Source: Luteolibacter pohnpeiensis
GTDB taxonomy: Bacteria > Verrucomicrobiota > Verrucomicrobiia > Verrucomicrobiales > Akkermansiaceae
Assembly (NCBI RefSeq): GCF_016595435.1
Contig: NZ_JAENIJ010000014.1
Span: 39,677-103,676 of the forward strand
Direction: 5' to 3'
DNA: 64,000 nt
Shown here: positions 17,752-26,757 of the stretch, in pieces
Numbering within the stretch: position 1 is the stretch's first letter
Layout of the letters: each line of letters starts with the position of its first letter
Notes under the pieces: model-generated
Told to the model about the DNA's origin: nothing
What the model saw: only the letters and a program-made list of their open reading frames with translations
Database searches by the model: none
Made by a program: the position numbers and the translations under genes

Positions 17752-18392
17752 TCAGATTGGGAAGATTTTGCGTCGACGCAATCGCGCAATCTGGATCGCA
17801 GCCGTTCCAGTTTTTTATAGATCGCATCCATGGACTTTCCGCCGGACTCCGCGATGCGTTTCAGTGCTGTAGGATCTTTTGAAAAGTAGCGCGTTTCCAA
17901 AAGGCGGCGCGGTTCTGGTCCGAGTTTGTCCATGCATCGGCGCAAGGCGGAAAGCCTCTCGACCGGGGGCGTCGTTTCCTGGAGTTCCTGAGACACCACG
18001 GTATCGGCCAGAGATGAAATGATTTCCGGATCGAGCAGTCGCAGCTTGCTGCGATATTTTTTCCGTACTTCACCCATGGCAATGCGCTTTGCACAGGCGA
18101 TGCAAAAGCCGAGAAAGGCTTCAGGAGTGGAGTCCTGTGGGCCTTTTTTCCATGCGAGCAAGGCGACTTCCTGAATGCAGTCATCCACCACCGAGCGGTC
18201 GCTCAAATAGCTGGTGAGAAATGCTCGAACGGACAGCTGAGCTTCCGCCCAAAGCGCGGTGAATGCTTCCGGCGCGGGCTGGGAAAGCGCTGATCGGGCA
18301 TTCGTTGGCGGACCTTGCGACATTTGCAATAGCTTGTTGGCCAATGGAAAAGAGTTTCCTGACTCAAAAGGCGTGGGGGCGAAATCAGTCAT
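17748..18392 (-). CDS. ECF-type RNA polymerase sigma factor (Planctomycete/Verrucomicrobium family)
   Basis: Region 2 is visible as FTALWAEAQLSVRAFLTSYL and VVDDCIQEVALLAWKK, and region 4 as CMDKLGPEPRRLLETRYF plus a recognition helix near SMDAIYKKLERLRSRLRDCV. The frame is open back to 18536, but the family begins shortly before 'FTALW', so I prefer ATG 18392; ATG 18323 is also plausible. It is coupled to the anti-sigma gene by an ATGA overlap. Its position between GH32 and GH97 suggests it controls envelope or saccharide-use genes. Confidence 0.82.
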   Translation of the reverse strand: MTDFAPTPFESGNSFPLANKLLQMSQGPPTNARSALSQPAPEAFTALWAEAQLSVRAFLTSYLSDRSVVDDCIQEVALLAWKKGPQDSTPEAFLGFCIACAKRIAMGEVRKKYRSKLRLLDPEIISSLADTVVSQELQETTPPVERLSALRRCMDKLGPEPRRLLETRYFSKDPTALKRIAESGGKSMDAIYKKLERLRSRLRDCVDAKSSQSE

Positions 18393-18585
18393 GAAAAGAT
18401 CGGGTTCATTCGAGACATTCTTGCCTTCGGCCAATCTACCAACATCAAAAAAACGTTCCGGTAAAGAATGCGTTTCAAAATGGAATCGCGCGGAATTCAG
18501 AAAATCTGTCAGAATGGCCGGTGGCGGACACTGCATGGTTGTTCAGCGAAAATTACGCAACGACCTACGACCTGCATTTCAAGAT

Positions 18586-21500
18586 ATGATAACTCGCCCG
18601 ATTTTATGTGCCTTGTTAGGCGGAACCCTTGCCACCGCTTCCGCGGAGACGGTTAGCAGCCCGGATGGCAGAATCTCCGCCGATATCCTGATGAACGGCA
18701 CGCGGCTTTCCTACACGGTATCGATGGATGGAACCGCCGTTCTGGGAACTTCAGCGCTTGGATTCACATGGAATGGAACCGACGTGGGCGATCAGGTCAC
18801 CATGGGTGAAGTAACGGAAGAGTCCGTAGATGAAACTTTCGCGTCACGCCATGGAGTTCATGCACAGGCGAGGAACCATTATCACGGGAAACGCATCGAG
18901 ATTACCCACACGCCTAGCGGGAACACTTACATCCTGAACGTTCGTGCTTTCGACAGCGGGATCGCATTTCGATATGAATTGGCACAAAGCGGAACGAAGA
19001 ATATCAGCGATGAAAGCACGAGTTTTTCCCTGCTTTCCGGCACGCTGATTTCCTCCCAGCAAGGCAAGGACGTGTATGAAAGTATCCCTTCGTCGACTGA
19101 TGCCCGGAGGTTTGCTTCAGGAACGATCGCAGGCCCTCCACTACTCGGAAAGCTCGCTGGCGACAGGGGTTACATTGCAATTACCGAGTCAGTTCCGGGT
19201 CCACAGTTTGGCAATCCATTCCTGACATCCATGTCAGCAGGTGTGTTGAAAGTCACGTATCCGCAGAACGGCGACGGCACTTACGGAGCATCTACAAGCG
19301 GCGATCTGCAAACTCCATGGAACGTGGTAATGGTCGGGAGTGACCTGAATGCACTGGTCAATAGTGACATCGTGGAAAGTCTCGCTCCCGCGCCGGATGC
19401 TACGGTTTTTCCTGATGGAAATGATACCGAGTGGGCGAAGCCCGGATACTCGTCCTGGGACTGGATGTCGCGGTTTCCGGGCGGCATCACTGCGGAAAAT
19501 GCCAAGCTGAATTCGTTCTGGGGGAGCCAGCTGGGCTGGACCTACAATACCATCGATGAGGGCTGGGGGAATTGGAATGGTGGCAATCCATGGCCGGAAG
19601 TGAAGGAGGTCACGGACTACGCCACTCCTCTCGGCATCAAAACTTTGCTCTGGACGCGTTCAGCTGACCTCGCAACCGAGGCACAGCGCACGGCCTTTTT
19701 TACCAAGCTCCGCGATAGTGGCGTCAGTGGATTCAAAGCGGACTTTTTTGATTTCAATTCGGTTTCCCCGGCCGCGAAAGAGCGCGTCCAGTTGGTCGAA
19801 TCGATTTTGAAGGAAGCGGCTGCTTACCATTTGATGGTGAACTTGCACGGAGTTGCGAAACCGATGGGGCAGTTCAGAACTTATCCGAACTTGCTCAACT
19901 TTGAGTCGGTTTACGGCAAGGAGTCCTATCCAGCCGCCAACGTTACCCTCTACTATCCGTTCACTCGCTTCCTCGCCGGTCCTTCCGATTACACGCCACT
20001 TGGCCTTCAGGGAAATTTGCAAGGGGCGCAGACCCAGGCATTCGAAATTGCCAGCGTTGCGACTTTTGCCGGTCCGTTGATCACGATTGCCGAGCGCCCG
20101 GATCGTGTGGCGGAAAGCCCGTTTGCTCCGGTGATCAAAGGCATTCCGGTTTGGTGGGATGAAACAAAAGTTCTTCCTCAAAGCTCGGTGGGTAGTGCCT
20201 CACTGATGGCCAGGCGCAAGGGCGATACATGGTATCTCGTGGTGATGAACGGGCTCAGTGCGAAGAATTACGAAGTCCCGCTGGATTTCCTCACACCGGG
20301 AGTGACCTATCAGGCTGAAATCGTCGAAGACTCCAGTGACGAGCTGGTTCATCGCACCGTGACCAGTGGTGATACTTTGAGTGTTGAAGCAGCCTCAAGC
20401 GGTGGATATGTGGCGCGATTCACGATCCCTTCCACGGCGAAAATCGATCAATTCCCTTTTGTCACCCATTTCAATACGGGCCGCGGTTCGGTCTATGCGG
20501 AGAATGGTGAAATCCTAAGCGAGGAAAGCTGGGCTTCGAATTTGTTAGAAGAGCCGATGCCCAAGATTCTTTGGGATATTTCCAGTGCGGGAACCTTGTT
20601 AGAGCCAAAGCTGGATTTTACGGACCCTTATGAAGGTGGTTCTTCGTTGCGGGTCTCCGGGACTCTGGATGCAGCCAATGATTTGAAATTATATGACGCG
20701 GATTTGACGGTGACGACCGATAGTCGGCTGGCGCTTTCATTCAAGCGTGGCGCAGTGACCGACTCGAATTTGCAGATCGGACTCGAGTTCGAAGATGCTT
20801 CCGGCTCGCCCATTTTCATTGATGTCGGAGCGGCAGAGAATGCGGGGTGGAATGATCGTGAACTCAGTCTTGCAGCCTACGCAGGAAGAACCATCACTGG
20901 CATTTCCCTGCGGTTTACAAGTGCGACGACGATCGCGGATTATTCGATCAAGATCGGGCGTTTGGCGATTTATCATACCTCACTTACCTCAGCCGCACCG
21001 GTCACCAATCTGCAGGCTCAGAATGTCGAATTCATCAGCTTGGATTCATTCAATGCAACGCTTCAGTGGACTGCTGCCGAAGGGGAAATCAGTTATTATC
21101 GGATCTATCAGAAGAATCCAGTATCAGGCGCCCGCGTGTGGTTGGGGGCAACGGCCGGGAGCTCCTTCGATCTAACCGGTGCTTCACGCAAGGATGCGGA
21201 AGCTTCCGCGGTTTTGCAAGTGGTCGCCGTTGGCACCAATGGCATGGCCTCTGATGAAGTGGAAACCGAGATTGCGTTGCCGGAAATCCCATCTCTAACC
21301 AATCCTCTTGCTGGAACGATCATTGGCACGACGGGATCGTTTCAAGGTTCGGGAAATACCCGGGACAAGGTTTTCGATGACAATGTGACCACATTCTTCG
21401 ATGCGGCTGTTAGCGATGGAGTTTGGGCTGGCATTGACCTCGGTGCTGATGGGGCGAGCAAGGTGATCGCGCTGCGTTACTATCCACGCGATAGCTGGTC

Positions 21501-22326
21501 TGCGCGCATGGTGGGCGGCGTATTCCAGGGCGCGAATCAGGCCAATTTCAGCGATGCGGTTACTCTTTTCACCATCGATCAAACGCCCACCGAAGGAACC
21601 TATACGCTGGTTCCCATCAGCGTGGATCAAACCTTTCGCTATCTCCGCTATCTGTCGCCGAATGGTGGATGGGGCAATGTGGCGGAAGTGAAGTTTTACG
21701 GCCCGGGGACTCCTGTTGCTCCAGAAGTGAACGGGGCGGACCGATCCGAGGGTTCCGTCATTCTGAAATGGTCGACTGTTGCCGGAGCGGATTCCTACAA
21801 GGTCAAGCGGAGCATGGTGTCGGGCGGACCTTACGAAGTCGTGGCAGAGAATCTAACCGAACCGGTTTTCACCGATAGCGGACTTTCGCCAGATAGCTCG
21901 TATTACTACGTGGTCGTTGCCGTTTCGTCATCGGACGGCGACGGCGTCGATTCTGCGGAAGTCGAAGCCGTGGACGGATTCGTCGCCTGGGCACTGGGAA
22001 ACGGTTTGCCTGAGACCGCGGGATTTGACGGGGACGCCGATGGCAATGGCATCAAGGATGGCTTGGAATACGCGGTTCCGGCGGGGTTGCAATTCAATCC
22101 ACCGGATCAAGCACAGGTCGAGTTGTCCGCCGATTTGCGGAATGATCCATTTCTAACAATGGCACTATTTCATTCGTTCGATCTAACCATCTGGTCTGAA
22201 GTTCCCTCACTCGAAGACGTGGAACAAGACGGAGTTCCAAGCGGATTTCATCGGGTGAAATTCTTTGATCAAGCGACCGGAGATTTTCAATCGCGTGGAT
22301 TTTACCGATTGCAGGTATCCCGCTGA
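18586..22326 (+). CDS. Secreted multidomain GH97 glycoside hydrolase
   Basis: A 1246-residue protein from ATG 18586, which is followed by a signal peptide ending ATASA; the longer frame from 18259 runs into the divergent sigma gene. A GH97 N-terminal super-sandwich comes first, then the barrel with WDWMSRFPGG (about 291), GFKADFFDF (about 382) and FESVYGKE (about 439). The Asp in KADFF suggests the retaining, alpha-galactosidase-like branch, although alpha-glucosidase is possible. Next come a beta-sandwich, FN3 (about 805-900), an F5/8C-like module (about 905-1042), FN3 (about 1045-1125) and a C-terminal tail with DGDADGNGIKDGLEYA ending RGFYRLQVSR. Confidence 0.88.
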   Translation: MITRPILCALLGGTLATASAETVSSPDGRISADILMNGTRLSYTVSMDGTAVLGTSALGFTWNGTDVGDQVTMGEVTEESVDETFASRHGVHAQARNHYHGKRIEITHTPSGNTYILNVRAFDSGIAFRYELAQSGTKNISDESTSFSLLSGTLISSQQGKDVYESIPSSTDARRFASGTIAGPPLLGKLAGDRGYIAITESVPGPQFGNPFLTSMSAGVLKVTYPQNGDGTYGASTSGDLQTPWNVVMVGSDLNALVNSDIVESLAPAPDATVFPDGNDTEWAKPGYSSWDWMSRFPGGITAENAKLNSFWGSQLGWTYNTIDEGWGNWNGGNPWPEVKEVTDYATPLGIKTLLWTRSADLATEAQRTAFFTKLRDSGVSGFKADFFDFNSVSPAAKERVQLVESILKEAAAYHLMVNLHGVAKPMGQFRTYPNLLNFESVYGKESYPAANVTLYYPFTRFLAGPSDYTPLGLQGNLQGAQTQAFEIASVATFAGPLITIAERPDRVAESPFAPVIKGIPVWWDETKVLPQSSVGSASLMARRKGDTWYLVVMNGLSAKNYEVPLDFLTPGVTYQAEIVEDSSDELVHRTVTSGDTLSVEAASSGGYVARFTIPSTAKIDQFPFVTHFNTGRGSVYAENGEILSEESWASNLLEEPMPKILWDISSAGTLLEPKLDFTDPYEGGSSLRVSGTLDAANDLKLYDADLTVTTDSRLALSFKRGAVTDSNLQIGLEFEDASGSPIFIDVGAAENAGWNDRELSLAAYAGRTITGISLRFTSATTIADYSIKIGRLAIYHTSLTSAAPVTNLQAQNVEFISLDSFNATLQWTAAEGEISYYRIYQKNPVSGARVWLGATAGSSFDLTGASRKDAEASAVLQVVAVGTNGMASDEVETEIALPEIPSLTNPLAGTIIGTTGSFQGSGNTRDKVFDDNVTTFFDAAVSDGVWAGIDLGADGASKVIALRYYPRDSWSARMVGGVFQGANQANFSDAVTLFTIDQTPTEGTYTLVPISVDQTFRYLRYLSPNGGWGNVAEVKFYGPGTPVAPEVNGADRSEGSVILKWSTVAGADSYKVKRSMVSGGPYEVVAENLTEPVFTDSGLSPDSSYYYVVVAVSSSDGDGVDSAEVEAVDGFVAWALGNGLPETAGFDGDADGNGIKDGLEYAVPAGLQFNPPDQAQVELSADLRNDPFLTMALFHSFDLTIWSEVPSLEDVEQDGVPSGFHRVKFFDQATGDFQSRGFYRLQVSR

Positions 22327-22365
22327 TTCATCAATCGGACTGATTTGTCTGTTAGAAATTATAAT

Positions 22366-22404
22366 AAAAAAAGCCCCGGGGTTTGCTGGAACACCGGAGC
22401 TTTG
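22366..22404 (-). terminator. Rho-independent terminator of argD
   Basis: On the minus strand AGCTCCGG pairs with CCGGGGCT (one G-U pair) across a 14-nt loop, followed by seven Ts. It lies about 30 bp past the argD stop and 40 bp past the convergent GH97 stop, so it may serve both. Confidence 0.8.
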
Positions 22405-22430
22405 GAGGTCGGAAATGAAGTGTTGCGAAA

Positions 22431-23699
22431 TCAGCGGTCGGCCACGGATTCGAGGACGTTTTTGAAAATGGAGAGTCCTTCCTCGATCTCTACGGTTGTT
22501 GCATTGAGCGGAGGCAGCCAGCGCACGACGTTCGGGCCGGCGGGAACCACCAGCAATCCGGCGTCGAGGCAGAGTTGGCCGATCCAGATCGATGGCATCG
22601 CGCCATTTGATTTCGTCTCAATGAACGGGCCGTTGAGCTCGAAACCGATCATGCAGCCGAAAGCGCGGACAGCTTTCAGGATGGGGAGCTCCCACGAGGT
22701 TGCGGTATCGGCGATGGTGCTGCCCAGCTGTTTGGCGTGAACCTGGAGCTGATCGCGAAGGATCACCTTGAGCGTTGCGAGCGCGGTGGCGCAGGCGAGT
22801 GGCGAACCGCCGTAGGTGCTGCCATGGCTGCCAGCGGCGAGAATGTCGCAGAGGTCCGTGCCAGCGGCGTCGCCGACAGGGCGTTTGCGAGCCCAGAACG
22901 AACCCAGCGCATAGCCACTGCCAATGGATTTCGCCCAGCTGATCGCATCCGGCAAAATTTCGTCACCCGGAACGATGGCACGCCATCCGCCGAATTCACC
23001 GGTCCGGCCGAGGCCGCATTGGATTTCATCGAGCAGCAACAGCAGATCGTGTTGATCGCGGAGCTTGGCCGCGGCCCGAAGAAACTCCGGGGTCGCGGGC
23101 ATGATGCCGCTTTCACCCTGCACAGGCTCCATCATGATGGCCACGGTGTTCGGGGTGATCGCTGCTTCCAGAGCGGCGACATCATTGAAAGGAAGGTATT
23201 TGAAGCCAGGCACCAGCGGGCCAAATCCGCCGTGGACTTTTTCCTGCGCGGTCGCCGTCATGGTGGCGAACGTCCGGCCGTGGAAGCTGCCGGTGAAGGT
23301 CAGGATTTCATGGCGCGGAGTGCCGTCTGCCGCTGGTTTGGCGATGCCGTATTTGCGGGCGATTTTGATCAGCCCCTCATTGGCTTCGGCTCCGGAGTTG
23401 CCGAAAAAGCATTTTCCGGGGATGCCGAGGACATCCTCCACCAGAACTTTCGCCAGCTCGCCTTGCTGCGGAATTTGATACCAGTTCGAGACATGGATCA
23501 GCTTTGCCGCTTGCTCTTGAATGGCTTGCACGACTTCCGGGTGGGAATGACCGAGCGGGCAGACTGCCACGCCGCCTGCGAAGTCGAGGAACTTTCGGCC
23601 CTCTCGATCCCACAGATACGAGCCTTCGCCCCGTTCGGGAGAGAAATCGTAGCGCCGATAATTCGGCATGGTGTATTGATCGAGATTTGCGTCACTCAT
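22431..23699 (-). CDS. argD: Acetylornithine/succinylornithine-type class III aminotransferase
   Basis: A 422-residue PLP enzyme of the ArgD group: FLDFAGGVAVCPLGHSHP near the N-terminus, NSGAEANEGLIK, SFHGRTFATMTAT, EPVQGESGIM, LLLLDEIQCGLGRTG and the PLP lysine in SWAKSIGSG. It transfers an amino group between glutamate and N-acetylglutamate semialdehyde in arginine synthesis. No other arg gene is adjacent, so a different omega-amino substrate is possible. ATG 23699 (MSDANLDQY) is preferred over an upstream in-frame start at 23750 because the family starts there. Confidence 0.85.
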   Translation of the reverse strand: MSDANLDQYTMPNYRRYDFSPERGEGSYLWDREGRKFLDFAGGVAVCPLGHSHPEVVQAIQEQAAKLIHVSNWYQIPQQGELAKVLVEDVLGIPGKCFFGNSGAEANEGLIKIARKYGIAKPAADGTPRHEILTFTGSFHGRTFATMTATAQEKVHGGFGPLVPGFKYLPFNDVAALEAAITPNTVAIMMEPVQGESGIMPATPEFLRAAAKLRDQHDLLLLLDEIQCGLGRTGEFGGWRAIVPGDEILPDAISWAKSIGSGYALGSFWARKRPVGDAAGTDLCDILAAGSHGSTYGGSPLACATALATLKVILRDQLQVHAKQLGSTIADTATSWELPILKAVRAFGCMIGFELNGPFIETKSNGAMPSIWIGQLCLDAGLLVVPAGPNVVRWLPPLNATTVEIEEGLSIFKNVLESVADR

Positions 23700-23870
23700 G
23701 GTCGTTTCGAAAAGGGGGAGACGAATGCCGTTTTTCGGCCCCGGCTGCAATGAGATATTTTCAACCGGTTGACTGGTCTCATGGCTGTGATGGCGATCCG
23801 CCCATATCGATGGTGTTAGATGCGGTGATGATCGGTAAGTTGGGCGAATGCTTCTACTCCCAACCTTGGT

Positions 23871-25388
23871 TCACTTGGGGGCGAGCGGCAGTAGATATTT
23901 CTGCCAGAACAGATTGGAGAAGCGATCCGTTGGATCGTATTTACGTTTGAGCGCCGCAAAGTGGGATGCGTTTGGGTAGGCTTGCTGGAATTGTCTCAAA
24001 GTGGCATGGGGCCGATAGGGTAGGTAATAGCTACCGTCACAGGCTAAGACCGCATCGATCAGGTCTTGGGTGAGTTTCCGCATTTGGTCATCACCGGTCT
24101 GTTGATTGGCATAATTGAATAAGATGACGAGAGCGTAGCGATCCTGCCTGGCGTAGCGTAGATAAGTATCGGGATCAGCGCGGACTTTACGAACCGTGAT
24201 ATTGAGCAAATCCATTTGTGGATAACGTGGAATGATTTCGCGGGCGTGTTCCACGAAGGCGTCGAGTGAATCCGGCGGGACGAAGTATTCGTGCAAAATT
24301 TCCGCCCGTGAAGGATCCCGATTTGCAAACCAATCGGCGGATAGATTCATGATTTGGTTTCGATCCTGAGTCGAGTTTGCGGTGCCGCCAAAGTGGGATT
24401 CAAAATTCCATCGGAGCTCTTTACCGTATTCGTTACCAACGCCGGAGCGGAAAACTTTACGGGCGAGCTGAAGCTTCAACTTGCTCAACCAACTCGCCTC
24501 CGGGCTGTTGGAATTCACTTCGCCACTTTGTTTCTCCAGCACGGTGATGAGCGCTTCGTTGAGATACGAAGGTTTTGCCACGCTGATCCTGCCGTAAGCC
24601 ATGCCTGCATCATGCTGATGGATCATGGATTCATAGGTCGAATGATAGTTCGATAGGCTCGTCCGGGTGGTCGTTGCGCGATATCGTGCGTTATCGGTGA
24701 CTCGCAGTTTGACATCGGTGATGATTCCGAAAAGCCCGTAGCCGCCGAGAGCGAGTGAGAACAACTCGGGATTTTGGCGACGGCTGCAGTCTCTTATTTT
24801 GCCATCGGCAGTAACGATGGTGAAGGCTTCGACGGTGCTGGCGATCGGTGGGGAATCCGGTTGCCAGCCGTGGCAATTGACCGAAATGCTGCCGCCGATG
24901 CTGAAGTCGTTGTTCGATTGCATGACGGCAACTGATTTGCCGAAGGAATCGAGATAAGGAATCACTTCGGACCAACGCGCGCCTGCTCCAGCGGTTAGCA
25001 AATGGGTAGAAGGATCAAAACTGAGCCGGTTCACCGGTAGCATGTTGATCACCACGCCGCCCGGGGTGAACGTGTGGCCGCCCATCGAATGTCTGGCTCC
25101 ACTGACAGAGATTTTCTTTCCCTGGGTTTCTTCGGAACGGATCAACCGGGAAATTTCACGAGCTGCCAGTTCCGGATCGGAGGACGGAGTAAAGACAGTA
25201 GCCTGATTGGAATACATCCGGCTGGCATCATTTTGTCCCGGTTGAGTCGCTGGCAGCGGATGTCGCAGGTCATGATAAATCGCAGAAGTTACTGGAGCGA
25301 TTCCGCAGCTGCTGAGCAAAATGCCTAGCGGCACCGCCAGCACGAAGCGGGATAGGCATGAATGAAACCAGGAAGTGCTTTTTAGCAT
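23871..25388 (-). CDS. FAD-binding (VAO/PCMH) oxidase, aldonolactone-oxidase-like, predicted lipoprotein
   Basis: From ATG 25388 (505 residues) the protein starts with a signal sequence ending LLSSC, a lipobox, so it is probably lipidated and sits outside the cytoplasm. The FAD domain shows KISVSGARHSMGGHTF, INMLPVNRL, GAGARWSEVIPYL and SIGGSISVNCHGWQ. The C-terminal part has RPHATLRQFQQAYPNASHF and KYDPTDRFSNLFW, as in L-gulonolactone/D-arabinonolactone oxidases and alditol oxidases. The substrate is probably a sugar lactone or alditol. An in-frame TTG at 25394 lies just upstream. Lipoprotein status is unusual for this family. Confidence 0.82.
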   Translation of the reverse strand: MLKSTSWFHSCLSRFVLAVPLGILLSSCGIAPVTSAIYHDLRHPLPATQPGQNDASRMYSNQATVFTPSSDPELAAREISRLIRSEETQGKKISVSGARHSMGGHTFTPGGVVINMLPVNRLSFDPSTHLLTAGAGARWSEVIPYLDSFGKSVAVMQSNNDFSIGGSISVNCHGWQPDSPPIASTVEAFTIVTADGKIRDCSRRQNPELFSLALGGYGLFGIITDVKLRVTDNARYRATTTRTSLSNYHSTYESMIHQHDAGMAYGRISVAKPSYLNEALITVLEKQSGEVNSNSPEASWLSKLKLQLARKVFRSGVGNEYGKELRWNFESHFGGTANSTQDRNQIMNLSADWFANRDPSRAEILHEYFVPPDSLDAFVEHAREIIPRYPQMDLLNITVRKVRADPDTYLRYARQDRYALVILFNYANQQTGDDQMRKLTQDLIDAVLACDGSYYLPYRPHATLRQFQQAYPNASHFAALKRKYDPTDRFSNLFWQKYLLPLAPK

Positions 25389-25493
25389 CTGCAACTTCTT
25401 GGAAAATCCCGTCTCGATGGCGAGCCGTTTGTGAAAAACAATCAGCCGCCGTCGTGAAAAGGAAAAGCAGCGGGAAATGTCACCGCATCATCA

Positions 25494-25556
25494 CAAAAAT
25501 GCCACTGGGCCGCTTGACTGTTTCTGATGAAACGAAGTCGCTGCGACTCAGTGGCG
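25494..25556 (-). terminator. Structured 3' UTR / probable terminator of the alcohol dehydrogenase gene
   Basis: On the minus strand an outer stem GCCACTG/CAGTGGC is followed by ATTTTT. It encloses AGTCGC-A-GCGACT and GTTTC-ATCA-GAAAC inverted repeats. It begins about 20 bp past the adh stop. The multi-branched form is unusual for a simple terminator. Confidence 0.45.
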
Positions 25557-25575
25557 GTGAGATGCTGAAAACGGA

Positions 25576-26631
25576 TCAGGCTTCGTTTTTTAGCGACTGC
25601 ATGTCGATGACGAAGCGGTATTTGACGTCGCTCTTGAGAATGCGTTCGTAGGCGTCGTTGACTTGCTGGATATCGATCATCTCGATGTCGGAGGCGATGT
25701 CGTGCTTGCCGCAGAAATCGAGCATTTCCTGGGTTTCTTTGATCCCGCCGATGAGGGAGCCGGTGAGAACCTTGCGACCAAAGATCAGGCCGAACGCTGC
25801 CACTGGGAGTGGTTTTTCCGGCGCGCCCACCAAGGTGAGGGTGCCGTCGATTTTCAGCAGGTTCAGGTAGGTGTTGATGTCGTGGTCTGCGGAAACGGTG
25901 TCGATGATGAAATCAAAGCTGCCGACTTGAGCTGCCATTTCGTCTTCGTTTTTCGAAACGACAACTTCGTCCGCGCCGAGGCGTTTGGCATCTTCGGTTT
26001 TTCCTGGGGAAGTGGTGAAGAGAACCGTTTTGGCACCAAAGGCGTGGGCGAACTTGAGTGCCATGTGGCCGAGTCCGCCAAGGCCGACGACGCCGACTTT
26101 ATCGCCGGGCTTGATGCCCCAGCGCTTGATCGGTGAGTAGGTGGTGATACCGGCGCAAAGCAATGGCGCGACGGCAGCCAGTTCGAGATTTTCAGGCACG
26201 CTGAGCACAAAGGACTCATCGACGACGACACGGTCTGAATAACCACCGAAGGTATGGCCGTCGGTGTGTTTGTCGGGGCTGTTGTAGGTGAAGATCGCAC
26301 CTTTTTCGCAGAATTGCTCCTGGTGTGCGTCGCATGAGGCACACTCGTGGCAGGAATCGACCATGCAGCCGACGCCGACGAGGTCACCGGCTTTGAACTT
26401 TTTCACATGATCTCCGACCTGGGTGATGCGGCCGACAATTTCGTGGCCAGGCACGCAGGGGTAGACCGTGTTGCTCCACTCATTTCGGGCTTGGTGGATA
26501 TCGGAGTGGCAGACTCCGCAGAAAAGAATTTCGATTTCGACGTCGTGAGCCGTTGGAGTGCGGCGCTCAATCGCCAGCGGCTTGAAAGTGTCAGTAGGGT
26601 TGTGGACAGCGTAGGATTTGGTGGAAGTCAT
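25576..26631 (-). CDS. Zinc-dependent alcohol dehydrogenase (cinnamyl-alcohol/YahK type)
   Basis: A 351-residue medium-chain dehydrogenase. Catalytic zinc ligands are in GVCHSD and GHEIVG, and structural zinc cysteines are in CHECASCDAHQEQFC. The Rossmann motif GLGGLGHMALKFA and the family segment GHTFGGYSDRVVVDE match the NADP-dependent CAD/AdhC/YahK group, which reduces a broad range of aldehydes. It lies downstream of the OYE-DUF5069 pair on the same strand but behind a strong terminator, so it is probably its own unit. It may help detoxify aldehydes beside the ene-reductase. Confidence 0.92.
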   Translation of the reverse strand: MTSTKSYAVHNPTDTFKPLAIERRTPTAHDVEIEILFCGVCHSDIHQARNEWSNTVYPCVPGHEIVGRITQVGDHVKKFKAGDLVGVGCMVDSCHECASCDAHQEQFCEKGAIFTYNSPDKHTDGHTFGGYSDRVVVDESFVLSVPENLELAAVAPLLCAGITTYSPIKRWGIKPGDKVGVVGLGGLGHMALKFAHAFGAKTVLFTTSPGKTEDAKRLGADEVVVSKNEDEMAAQVGSFDFIIDTVSADHDINTYLNLLKIDGTLTLVGAPEKPLPVAAFGLIFGRKVLTGSLIGGIKETQEMLDFCGKHDIASDIEMIDIQQVNDAYERILKSDVKYRFVIDMQSLKNEA

Positions 26632-26717
26632 GGATGGGAAGTCGGGTTTAACACTCGGTCCGTTACCGAAAGCATCGGATGGGGAAATGGCAACATGTGG
26701 ATTGCCGTGGAAGCATG

Positions 26718-26746
26718 AAAAAGGGAGAGGAACCTCTTCCTCTCCC
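26718..26746 (-). terminator. Strong Rho-independent terminator after the DUF5069 gene
   Basis: A perfect 10-bp stem (GGGAGAGGAA / TTCCTCTCCC) with a 4-nt loop is followed on the minus strand by TTTTT. It starts 12 bp past the DUF5069 stop and separates that operon from the dehydrogenase gene. Confidence 0.9.
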
Positions 26747-26757
26747 TGGATAAGCGC

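Noticed and set aside
5300..24998. GTTAG as an over-represented uptake or Chi-like motif
   Set aside because: The by-eye count (about 35) is close to what base composition predicts; only the shortage of other NTTAG forms is odd, which is reported instead.
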